Shown here in pieces: positions 23,818 to 32,999 of a DNA stretch of 64,000 nt. This DNA comes from Phymorhynchus buccinoides. Lineage: Eukaryota > Mollusca > Gastropoda > Neogastropoda > Raphitomidae. The stretch's first letter is position 1. Each line of letters begins with the position of its first letter. The notes beneath the pieces are model-generated. The model saw only the letters and a list, made by a program, of their open reading frames with translations. It was not told the origin of the DNA and did no database searches. Position numbers and translations under genes: made by a program. The DNA is taken from assembly GCA_017654935.2 (NCBI GenBank), contig CM065703.1, forward strand, positions 43,612,936-43,676,935, in the 5' to 3' direction.

Positions 23818-24557
23818 AGTAAAAGCAATGTTGGGCCCTTTCGACGCGCCATCTCAATATGATTTGATTTTTTATACATGTTCTGGTGGTCTGCTTCCTA
23901 GTCTAAATCCCATTCCTTTCATGAAGAACACTGGCAATGGACTTCAATTATTCAAACCTTTTAACTCTTTTGCTAAATTCGGATCCTGTTCCAGTTCTTT
24001 TTTTTTTTTACTGCATTAATATTAGAGAATTATTTTTTTATGTCGGTAGGATATTGTTCCAATGTTGTACAACTATGCGAAAACGTGCGCATTTTAGTGT
24101 TAGGCCGTCTCAAAGTTATTTCCCATCGCAACTCGTCACATTCGCAGTATTTTCACAAAAATGTCATCAGGTTACCACTAACAAATGGTGTACACTTGTC
24201 TTAGGTAAACTGCGTCTTTGCCAGCTTTTTTTTTTTAATGTCACCAAAATCTCAAAAAAAATCTAATTCTACTGACCTTCTTCAAAGCTACGCAGACGAC
24301 AATATTCAGTGGTCAGTTGGTCCAACAGTTGCCATGCTTCCTCCAACTGACCGGCGCAATGGTGAAGAGTTCAAAATAAAATAATGGTGTCTTCAACCGA
24401 CGTCTGCTTTGCTGCCCTGCCCGCCAAATGACTGAACTCTCTATTTGAATGAGGCGAACTGGGTCACTTGTGGAGTGAGTTGGATCTCATTTGCACGACA
24501 TTCACGAAATAATAAAGGCCTAGTTCTCTCTCAAGCGCAAAACGCGTGTATAATTAT
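23818..24557. other. Gene-free stretch
   Basis: AT-rich unique sequence with two T-runs. No gene, repeat family or TIR is recognised. Confidence 0.5.
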
Positions 24558-24567
24558 TATGTGTGTT

Positions 24568-24641
<74 letters not shown>

Positions 24642-24848
24642 CGTGCGTGCGCGCGCGCGCGTGTGTGTGTGTATGTGTCTGTGCGCGCGCGTGCGTGTGT
24701 GTGTGTGTTTTATCAATAGAAAAAGGCCACGCGTGTTTTTTTCTAGGCTAGGGGAAAGAATTCCTAGTTTTCTAATCAACAGAAAATAACACTATCAGTT
24801 TCTGAAGAAGCAGTTAACGTCCTTCCACTAAAAGTGATTCAGACAATA

Positions 24849-24895
<47 letters not shown>

Positions 24896-25112
24896 TGTGC
24901 GTGCGTGCGTGCGTGCGCGCGTGCGTGCGTGCGTGCGTGCGTGTGTGTGTGTATGTGTTTGCATGTACGTGTGTTCGTGCGCGTGTGTGTGTCAGTGTGC
25001 GTGCGCGCGTGTGTGTGGGGATTGCATGCGGGCGCGTGCGTGCGTGCGTGCGTGTGTGTCCATGTGCGAGCACGTGAGTGCGTACCTGTGTGCGCGCGCG
25101 CGCGCGTTTTTT
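24558..25112 (+). repeat. Two (GT)n / (GC)-rich microsatellites
   Basis: Tracts at 24558-24710 and 24849-25112 consist of GT repeats that pass into GTGC and GC repeats. They are separated by about 140 bp of ordinary sequence. Poly-Cys/Val and His/Thr frames are artefacts. Confidence 0.95.
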
Positions 25113-25605
25113 GATACAATATTATAATGCCCCATCTCTGTTTTTCTTGTTTTGCATCCACACAACGGAATGCTTGGGGGGTCCGGGGGCATGCTCCCCT
25201 GGAAAAATAATAAATCCAAGAAGCAAAATAGTGCAATCTGGGCATGAAATAAAGGACTAATGCCATTACTGTTCATACCCCTATTGAAACATGTTTTGAA
25301 CCATGAAGTACCAATCAACTGGGGGTGCTGATGAGTGCTAGGTATAGCCCGCGAGGAAATTTAGCTGCCGCTCGGCGATATGATTTTTTTTTTGGGGGGA
25401 AAGGGTGGGGGCTGCAGCCCCCTAAGCCCCCCCCCCTCCCTCTGAATGATGTGGGGAAGGGGGTTGGTGGGGAAGAACTGATACAGAGGGGTATATAGTT
25501 ATCTTATCAGGACTTAAGATGCCAGTTCTTTTCATATGTTCGGCTTCCTTTGCCGGCTCATGTGACACAATGTCATGTACACACACGCACACACACACGC
25601 AGACG
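25113..25605. other. Gene-free stretch with C/G runs
   Basis: Contains GGGGGGTCCGGGGGCATGCT near 25176 and a G-rich to C-rich passage at 25391-25442. Nothing coding is recognised. Confidence 0.5.
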
Positions 25606-25607
25606 TA

Positions 25608-25821
25608 GGGGAAGACGGGGTAAAAAGCGCATGGGCGGGTAAGAAGCCCACCCCAATTATCTCATGAAATAAAGAAAATTTCAGTCAAATTTGCCTATGA
25701 GACGAATGCTAGATATTAACACTCGTCTCATGGGCAAAATGAGACTGAAATTTGCTTCATTTCAAGAGATAATTGGGGTGGGCTTCTTACCCGCCCATGC
25801 GCTTTTTACCCCGTCTTCCCC
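25608..25821. mobile_element. Palindromic TA-flanked MITE, copy 2 (214 bp, longer form)
   Basis: The left end GGGGAAGACGGGGTAAAAAG and the right end, its exact reverse complement, are flanked by TA on both sides (25606-25607 and 25822-25823). The arms are complementary almost to the centre (inner block ATTTCAGTCAAATTTGCC against its complement), so a single strand could fold into one long hairpin. The TA duplication and short size fit a Tc1/mariner-type MITE. Confidence 0.88.
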
Positions 25822-25890
25822 TATGCACGGCACGCGCACATACGCACACACAGACATACACACACATATTGCCTTTCATTTGATGAAAGG

Positions 25891-25930
25891 ATCTCTATCT
25901 CTCTCTCTCTCTCCCTCTCTCTCTCTCTCT

Positions 25931-25985
<55 letters not shown>

Positions 25986-26033
25986 AGGCCCAGCCTAAAT
26001 TCGTATCCTTGTAAAATAAAGTATTTGAAGTTT

Positions 26034-26090
<57 letters not shown>
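25891..26090 (+). repeat. Two (CT)n tracts with a 55-bp insert
   Basis: (CT)n lies at 25891-25981 and at 26037-26090. Between them is a short unique insert with ATTCGTATCCTTGTAAAATA followed by AAGTATTTGAAGTTTGAA. The insert contains an AATAAA signal and looks like the last bases of a LINE. Confidence 0.85.
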
Positions 26091-26092
<2 letters not shown>

Positions 26093-26151
26093 CTCGTGGA
26101 GAGTGTTCACGAATGTCTACTGAATGCAAGGTGTTTTTGCGCTGCGACAAA

Positions 26152-27957
26152 ATAGTGGATGTTACGGTGTTTTCTCAGTCAATCAATGGTGAAAGTCATC
26201 AATGACTTAGGTAAGGTGCCATGCCTTGTGAACCGCTTGCTTTCAGGCCAAAATGTGCCTGCGTGCTGTGGATGTTACTGTGTTTTCTCAGTCAATCAAT
26301 GGTGAAAGTCATCAAGGACTTAGGTAAGGTGCCATGCCTTGTGAACCGCTTGCTTTCAGGCTACAATGTGCCTGCGTGCTGTGGATGTTACTGTGTTTTC
26401 TCAGTCAATCAATGGTGAAAGTCATCAATGACTTAGGTAAGGTGCCATGCCTTGTGAACCGCTTGCTTTCAGGCTACAATGTGCCTGCGTGCTGTGGATG
26501 TTACTGTGTTTTCTCAGTCAATCAATGGTGAAAGTCATCAAGGACTTAGGTAAGGTGCCATGCCTTGTGAACCGCTTGCTTTCAGGCTACAATGTGCCTG
26601 CGTGCTGTGGATGTTACTGTGTTTTCTCAGTCAATCAATGGTGAAAGTCATCAAGGACTTAGGTAAGGTGCCATGCCTTGTGAACCGCTTGCTTTCAGGC
26701 CAAAATGTGCCTGCGTGCTGTGGATGTTACTGTGTTTTCTCAGTCAATCAATGGTGAAAGTCATCAAGGACTTAGGTAAGGTGCCATGCCTTGTGAACCG
26801 CTTGCTTTCAGGCCAAAATGTGCCTGCGTGCTGTGGATGTTACTGTGTTTTCTCAGTCAATCAATGGTGAAAGTCATCAAGGACTTAGGTAAGGTGCCAT
26901 GCCTTGTGAACCGCTTGCTTTCAGGCCAAAATGTGCCTGCGTGCTGTGGATGTTACTGTGTTTTCTCAGTCAATCAATGGTGAAAGTCATCAAGGACTTA
27001 GGTAAGGTGCCATGCCTTGTGAACCGCTTGCTTTCAGGCTACAATGTGCCTGCGTGCTGTGGATGTTACTGTGTTTTCTCAGTCAATCAATGGTGAAAGT
27101 CATCAATGACTTAGGTAAGGTGCCATGCCTTGTGAACCGCTTGCTTTCAGGCTACAATGTGCCTGCGTGCTGTGGATGTTACTGTGTTTTCTCAGTCAAT
27201 CAATGGTGAAAGTCATCAAGGACTTAGGTAAGGTGCCATGCCTTGTGAACCGCTTGCTTTCAGGCTACAATGTGCCTGCGTGCTGTGGATGTTACTGTGT
27301 TTTCTCAGTCAATCAATGGTGAAAGTCATCAAGGACTTAGGTAAGGTGCCATGCCTTGTGAACCGCTTGCTTTCAGGCCAAAATGTGCCTGCGTGCTGTG
27401 GATGTTACTGTGTTTTCTCAGTCAATCAATGGTGAAAGTCATCAATGACTTAGGTAAGGTGCCATGCCTTGTGAACCGCTTGCTTTCAGGCCAAAATGTG
27501 CCTGCGTGCTGTGGATGTTACTGTGTTTTCTCAGTCAATCAATGGTGAAAGTCATCAAGGACTTAGGTAAGGTGCCATGCCTTGTGAACCGCTTGCTTTC
27601 AGGCTACAATGTGCCTGCGTGCTGTGGATGTTACTGTGTTTTCTCAGTCAATCAATGGTGAAAGTCATCAAGGACTTAGGTAAGGTACCATGCCTTGTGA
27701 ACCGCTTGCTTTCAGGCCAAAATGTGCCTGCGTGCTGTGGATGTTACTGTGTTTTCTCAGGCAATCAATGGTGAAAGACAGCAAGGACTTAGGTAAGGTA
27801 CCTTGTGAACCGCTTGCTTTCAGGCCAAAATGTGCCTGCGTGCTGTGGATGTTACTGTGTTTTCTCAGGCAATCAATGGTGAAAGACAGCAAGGACTTAG
27901 GTAAGGTACCTTGTGAACCGCTTGCTTTCAGGCCAAAATGTGCCTGCGTGCTGTGGA
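26152..27957 (+). repeat. 113-bp monomer array upstream of LINE-C ORF1, about 16 copies
   Basis: The unit carries GACTTAGGTAAGGTGCCATG, GAACCGCTTGCTTTCAGG and TGTTTTCTCAGTCAATCAAT. Two sequence types alternate after CAGG (CCAAAATGTG and CTACAATGTG). The final two full units have lost 5 bp and are 108 bp, a multiple of three. The array ends in a partial monomer about 55 bp before the ORF1 ATG. The 65-residue frames in each 113-bp unit are artefacts of periodicity. Position and orientation suggest the 5' untranslated promoter monomers of LINE-C. Confidence 0.93.
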
Positions 27958-28013
27958 TTTTAATGGACTTTATGTATCGTCGTGTTCTGGCCATTGTTGC
28001 TATTGCGACATAG

Positions 28014-28745
28014 ATGATGAAAACCAATGTTGCCGGTGTCTTGATTGGGATGATCCTCAGTCCATGTTTCTACATGGACTTGTTGTTGTTACGCTGTAGA
28101 GACGTAGAACGCCAGCCTGGCCCTCCAAAAGCCGACAAATCCCTGCGTCAATCAAAGCTGAACGCTGCATCTGAGGTCAGCAACTCTTCTGCCACACCTC
28201 CAAGAACAAGAGTGAGTAGCCTTTCTGAATCTGGTAAAGAGATGCCTAAAGAACCCACTATGTTTGAAATGATGAAGATGATGACTGACATGAAAGACTC
28301 TCCGCTGAACGCCACACTTGCCACATTTCGAAATGATGTGAATAATAAATTGGACTCCATCAAGAGTGACGTAAAGCAGGTTCGTGATGACTATGGTGTG
28401 CTACGGGCAAGAGTGGTTCATATGAAAGATGAGATTGATTCTCTGAGAGAAGATAAGTTTGACCTGATGCAAGAAAATGAGTGTTTGAAGGCAAATGTGG
28501 AAAGCCTCAGCAAGAAATTTGATTATCTTGAAGGTAGGTCTAAACGGGAGAACTTAATATTCTATGGAGTGGAGAAGAAGACAAATGAGCAGTGTGAAAA
28601 CCTGATAAAGAAACTGATCACTAACAAGCTAGATCTATCTGACAGCATCGAGTTTGATTGCGTTCATCGCCTGAGCCCCAAATCTAATGCACCTATCATA
28701 GCAAAATGTACTTTCTATAAGGACAAGGTGAAGATGCCAAAATGA
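28014..28745 (+). pseudogene. LINE-C ORF1 (coiled-coil RNA-binding protein) with 2A-like leader, C-terminus frameshifted
   Basis: The ATG at 28014 follows directly after a TAG at 28011-28013. The first 40 residues hold a hydrophobic segment (MDLLLLRC) followed by DVERQPGPP. This resembles the ribosome-skipping 2A motif D(V/I)ExNPGP with Gln in place of Asn. Residues of about 85-180 are heptad-rich (a predicted coiled coil, as in trimeric L1 ORF1). The block RSKRENLIFYGVEKK and the later LDLSDSIEFDCVHRL resemble the RRM-like part of L1-type ORF1 proteins. The frame ends early at 28745. An adjacent frame from about 28735 continues DAKMKLKGTHS and then decays, so the C-terminus is frameshifted. 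ORF1 would bind and chaperone the element RNA. Confidence 0.75.
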
Positions 28746-29224
28746 AGCTGAAGGGAACCCACTCGTGATCCAGATGTACCCCAAGATTCCTAACGGACTC
28801 GGCAAAACGAGAGATAAGAAGGAAACTGACTCTGATCATGAAAGAAAAGAGGAGTGGATCATGGAGGATGCGGAGTGTCCATGGTGTTTGATCATCTGAT
28901 TGTAGATGGTAAAAAGTCTGGTCTGGACACAGATGACAATCTTATTGAATTAAAATAGGGATTAGGCCTGCAGCCTATCTCGACGCCGGTTGTAGAGCTA
29001 CATTCTAATGTGTGTCATTCAACAGCTGTAACAGATACAGCGTCAATAAGGTATGTTGCACGTGCAATTTCGGAAGCAAAAAAAAGAAAGGTAGTGTCAT
29101 CAGAACGTTGTATTGCACGTGCAGAGACAGACAGATAGACTGTAGGGGACGAAGGGTCGAATCAACTGTGTGCCGATTTACGTGTTCCGTAAAATGAGGC
29201 GGGAGTGAGGGCACTGTTTGTGAT

Positions 29225-30150
29225 GGTGGGGGGTTGGGTAGTGGTAGGAGTGATGAGTATATTGGGGGTGACAGGGAGGATGGGGAGAGTTCTGATTTTG
29301 ACGGTGGGGGGTTGGGTGGGGGTGAGAATGATGAGCGTTTGGGGGGTGGGGAGAGGGTTGGGGAGAGCTCTGGTTATTGCCTGGAGGTGTGGAGAATGGT
29401 GAGAGTGAAGAGAGTATTGTAGACAAACGTATCTCGTTTTTGCATTGGAATGTTCAGGGATTATTTTCCGAGCTTCGGAATTCAGAATCTTTGTCTTTTC
29501 TATTTTCACATGATTTTATTTCTTGTTGGAGCTTTCCATGAGTATATTCAGCCTGATATGTTTCCTGGTTATGCAGTCTACAGAAAGCCTGGGGTTAATG
29601 AGAATGTGTTTGATGAAATGTGTGTGGGTATGTGTGTGTGTCTGTGTGCAAGAACGCGTTCACTATGCACGTACGTGCGTGTGTGTCTGTTGTGCGTGTG
29701 TGAGTGTTTCAATGCTGATTGTAAAGCGCTTTGTGCTCGATAAAAAGCGATATATAAATATCCGTTTATTATTATTATTATTAAGCTTTCAAGACATATA
29801 CTATGTTTAATAAGGAAAGAACTAGAAACATTTGTAAGAAAGATTGATGTAGATCATCACAATACTTTGATATTTAATTACTATTGATAAATCATTGTTT
29901 AATCTTCGTAAGGATGTATTGTATGTCTGCACTTATGTACCCACAGAAGGGTCCCCTTTTCATACATATTTTGAAATCGACAATGGGATTGCAGAACTAG
30001 AAGATTGTGTCTGTGAATGCATTGTTACTTTAGGTGATGTGTTTATTTATTGTTGTTGGTGATCTCAATAGCAGCAGAACATCAAACGTTTCACAGAGTT
30101 TCGATCATGATATCGATATATTTACTCCATTCAATAGAAGCGAATCCCTT
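29225..30150 (+). pseudogene. LINE-C ORF2 APE endonuclease, degraded and interrupted
   Basis: A Gly/Asp/Glu-rich stretch (about 29230-29395) leads into FLHWNVQGLFSELRN (from about 29433), the opening block of an APE endonuclease. It is followed, after a frame change, by EYIQPDMFPGYAVYRKPG. The match stops near 29618, where a nested element lies, and resumes at about 29800 with LIRKELETFVRKIDVDHHNT, then LFNLRKDVLYVCTYVPTEG and a degenerate GDLN-like block near 30057. Several frames and stops are involved, so it is dead. The order of blocks is that of LINE endonucleases. No RT follows. Confidence 0.7.
29619..29783 (+). mobile_element. Nested short retroposon tail with (ATT)n end
   Basis: The 3' part reads TGTAAAGCGCTTTGTGCTCG, then AAAAGCGATATATAAATA, and ends in TTATTATTATTATTATT. 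A TGTAAAGCGC...GCG.TATATAAAT body with a trinucleotide tail is a widespread 3' end of some LINEs and of SINEs derived from them. A GT-rich stretch precedes it. It splits the LINE-C endonuclease and is therefore younger. No target-site duplication is evident. Confidence 0.6.
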
Positions 30151-30315
30151 TTTTCTGGTAAACTCCCCCAAGATGGTGTTTCCAATTCGCCATGCTAAAC
30201 TACCCTTCAGAATGTTTGATTGTCTATTGCAAATGTGCATCTTTATTAAACCAAACCACAGTTTTGTTTCAGAAATTCGTTCACCAGTTTTTCAGAGAGG
30301 GGGACATTTTGTGAG

Positions 30316-30393
30316 CATACATCAAAATCCTAAATCCGTACACACATAGGTGCCAATTACCGTTCAATGCACGGATTTAGGATCCTAGATGTA
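30316..30393. repeat. Inverted repeat (hairpin), about 20-bp arms
   Basis: AATCCTAAATCCGT on the left and ACGGATTTAGGAT on the right are complementary, with flanking TACATC / GATGTA also paired. The loop is about 35 bp. It lies between the LINE-C remnant and a (GT)n tract. Confidence 0.6.
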
Positions 30394-30415
30394 CAGGCTT
30401 TGGTTCATTAATAGG

Positions 30416-30501
<86 letters not shown>

Positions 30502-30532
30502 TGTGTGTGTGTCTGTGTCTGTGTGTGTGTGT
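30416..30532 (+). repeat. (GT)n microsatellite
   Basis: About 117 bp of GT repeat with a few interruptions. Confidence 0.96.
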
Positions 30533-30815
30533 GAAGTCAAGCTAATCAATATTATCTTTAAAACGAACAATAAAGACAATAGAAAACACAAAGTGCAAAC
30601 AGCAAAAAGTGCATAACACAAACACATTCATAATACAATGGAATGGAAAACAATAAGTCATTCCTTTTACACACGTATGCAATTACATATACTATTATTT
30701 ACATCAATTTCAAATTATATGTATCATAAAGTAATGCATGTGCATGTAACTAGGGAAGAAGAAGAACAAAAAGAAGGTAGAGAGGGAGAGACATGAACAC
30801 AGAGCGAGAGACAGG

Positions 30816-30904
<89 letters not shown>
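30816..30904 (+). repeat. (GA)n microsatellite at the 5' side of LINE-D
   Basis: About 88 bp of pure GA repeat that ends at the first codon of the LINE-D fragment. Confidence 0.95.
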
Positions 30905-30905
<1 letters not shown>

Positions 30906-31088
30906 AGCAACATCATCGGGCGTCCAGTGACTGACCTGCAGGCCCACCCACTGCACAGTGTGCTGACGGCCCAGAGAGCGACCCGCGGGACTTCAGAGAG
31001 GTTGAGGAGCCTGTCAACAAGGACCTGCCGCTTCCACCAGTCCTTTTTGCCATCGGCAATCAGACTGTTCAACCAAAGTGCTGGCTGA
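30905..31088 (+). pseudogene. LINE-D: C-terminal end of a LINE reverse-transcriptase ORF
   Basis: One frame from 30906 to a TGA at 31086-31088 (61 codons) reads [12 protein letters not shown]...HPLHSVL, then SERLRSLSTRTCRFHQSF and LPSAIRLFN. This HPLH...R.R..RT.R...SF.P.AIRL.N pattern is the closing region of many Jockey/CR1/RTE-type LINE ORF2s. The copy is strongly 5'-truncated and begins exactly at the end of a (GA)n tract. A G-run follows at 31132-31160. The family is not assigned. Confidence 0.6.
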
Positions 31089-31131
31089 GCAGACTGCTTC
31101 TAAGGGACAAACTGAAGATCAGGGAAGCGGA

Positions 31132-31164
<33 letters not shown>

Positions 31165-31413
31165 ACAGGGAATGGAGGGGGAAGGGTGTGGTGGGGGAGA
31201 CAGATAGGAATTGGAGGGGGGAAAGGGAGGAGGGAGGGGATATGGACGAGAAGAGAGGGCGAAAGGGGAGGTGTGAGGGGAGAGGATTAGGGGTAAGGAG
31301 GGGGAGGGGGAAGGTAATCGGGATGAGGGGGGCAGTTAATATTTCTCTGTGATACTTCATTTCAATTCTTTGTTAGGGATGTCATTCTTTCATTCATTAT
31401 TTCATGCGCGCGC

Positions 31414-31444
<31 letters not shown>

Positions 31445-31730
31445 TATGAACGTGGGTGTGTTTCTGTGTTATCTTGTTCAACATTATAAGTCATTGTTAT
31501 CATTCTTGCTATTATGATTGATGCTGTTATTATTATCAGAAGTAGGCCTATTGTCCCCATCATTATTATCATCATCCATCATCATAATCATCATCATCAT
31601 TTTTGTTGTTCTTATTATTACTAATATTAGTATTGGTAGTGGTGGTGGTTCCCATTTTACCTATTCATTATTATCATCATCTTCATCATTATCACTGTTG
31701 TTGTTGTTGTAGTGATTGTCCACTTAACTA
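31132..31730. other. Simple-sequence region: G-run, (GT)n, ATT/ATC-rich
   Basis: Poly-G lies at 31132-31160, G-rich sequence runs to about 31330, a CG/GT microsatellite lies at 31406-31440, and ATT/ATC trinucleotide-rich sequence at 31500-31715. No gene is seen. Confidence 0.7.
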
Positions 31731-31732
31731 TT

Positions 31733-32663
31733 TTAATGGACTCTTGGAAATGTCCATCTAATTAGGAGGTGATTGTTGGACTGATTGGTATTGGTAGTTC
31801 GTAGGGGGGAAGGAGGGTCGTGTTTGGGAAGGTGGTGGAACTGGTTGTTGTTGGTAACTGGGGGGGGGGGGGGGGGGGGGGGGGGGGGTGCATTTGTCGG
31901 GGAGGGACATTCCTCGCTGTGGTTAGAGTCTTTGTCGTTGTGGGCAGTCTGTGCCGTGCTGTGGTCAGTCATGGAGGAGTGGTCAGGGGTGGGGATGGCG
32001 GAGTTGGAGCGCCGTCCATTCTGCTTGCCCTGGCTGACAGCACCAGCATAGTTGAAATATTGACGCTGTGACTGTTGAGTCTGTTTCACCACCACTTGCT
32101 GTTGCCCTCTGCTGTCTGGGGTGACGCGTTGGCGTTGGCCGGAATACCGGATGTTTAGTGCTATGGCCCTGGAGCCAAGTGCACTGGGATGTATCTGGTC
32201 CAGGTACATAGCCTTTTTTGGTTTCCCAGACTTGGCCCGGAAGGAGGGGGTGTGGTCGATGCAAGTGATCCCCTCTCTGTGGCAGGTCTGGCGAAGGTGG
32301 GTGGAGGAGAGGAAGGCAGGCTGCCACAGAGGGTGATGGTGACCAAAGGGAGGGAGGAGGGAGGAGGCTTGGAGTAGGGCGTTGGGAAACACCCGTTTCA
32401 TCCCGCGGATCAGAGAGGCCCACTCTGTTGGGGAAACAGGCCCTTCCCCACAGCTGTTGATTCCGACGTGAAAGGTTACGTGACGGGTGGGGGGGGGAGG
32501 GTGGGCGTGATTTAAACCACTGGCATAGATCTTTCACTGTCAGACCTGGGACCCGAACAAACAGCAGTTCACTGGCGTTTGGCATTTTCAGCCGCGCGCC
32601 AGTAACCGACGACATAAAATAGAAGACCATTTTGAGGGCAAAGGAGAGCGGAGTTGGTACCAA
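31733..32663 (-). pseudogene. LINE-E ORF1 with SGNH/GDSL-type esterase domain, fragment
   Basis: On the minus strand the N-terminal part (about 32590-32500) reads ASELLFVRVPGLTVKDLCQW. After a frame change at the G-run near 32488-32500 it continues VTFHVGINSCGEGP...SLIRGMKRVFPNALL. Later comes YLDQIHPSALGSRAIALNI, where DxxH is the Asp-His pair of the SGNH hydrolase family and GIN is the Asn-containing block. Esterase domains are an established feature of ORF1 in CR1-like LINEs. A basic, Gln-rich tail and a proline run encoded by a poly-G tract at 31860-31888 follow. No ORF2 is present downstream. The single frame change lies in a homopolymer. Confidence 0.65.
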
Positions 32664-32939
32664 CGTTATTATTAAAATGGTCTTAAACTGCAGTACTTTA
32701 GAACTAACCTTTCATTTCATCATCAACCCCCATTTCTTCTCTAACCTTTAACCCATGTAAATGATCTCCTGGTGGTGGTTTACGAGCATTTTCAGCCACG
32801 CCAGAGACCCAAACAAACAGCAGTTCACTGGCGTTTGGCGTTTTCATCCGCGCGCCAGTAACCGACGACATAAAATAGAAGACCATTTTGAGAGCAAAGG
32901 AGAGCGGGGTTGGTACCAACGTTATCATTAACATGGTCA
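32561..32939 (-). repeat. Direct duplication of about 123 bp inside the LINE-E region
   Basis: The segments 32561-32683 and 32817-32939 are about 93-95% identical (both contain AACAGCAGTTCACTGGCGTT and CCAGTAACCGACGACATAAA). The upstream copy lacks the rest of the esterase. Confidence 0.85.
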
Positions 32940-32999
32940 CAAAAGAGCTAAGGTGTATTAAACTGCAGGGAACAAATACCCCCTCTACATGGGGTGATC

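Larger units (their letters stand above)
26152..30250 (+). mobile_element. LINE-C: non-LTR retrotransposon with tandem 5' monomers, ORF1 and endonuclease remnant
   Basis: In order: a 113-bp monomer array, an ORF1 with a coiled-coil and L1-ORF1-like C-terminal block, a Gly/Asp-rich spacer, then the endonuclease part of ORF2 in several frames. The RT is missing, so the copy is 3'-truncated or rearranged near 30.25 kb. A separate short element is nested in the endonuclease at about 29620-29783. That the monomers belong to the LINE is inferred from adjacency and orientation. Confidence 0.6.

Noticed and set aside
21771..23857. Poly-Ser, poly-Val and poly-Thr frames across (TAG)n
   Set aside because: Simple-repeat artefacts; only the RT part of the minus-strand frame is real.
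26221..27774. Fourteen 65-codon frames with nearly the same cysteine-rich peptide
   Set aside because: The unit is 113 bp, not a multiple of three, so the frames simply overlap neighbouring units; this is a monomer array, not a gene family.
29205..29402. Gly/Val-rich frame of 65 codons
   Set aside because: Out-of-frame reading of the Gly/Asp-rich spacer before the LINE-C endonuclease.
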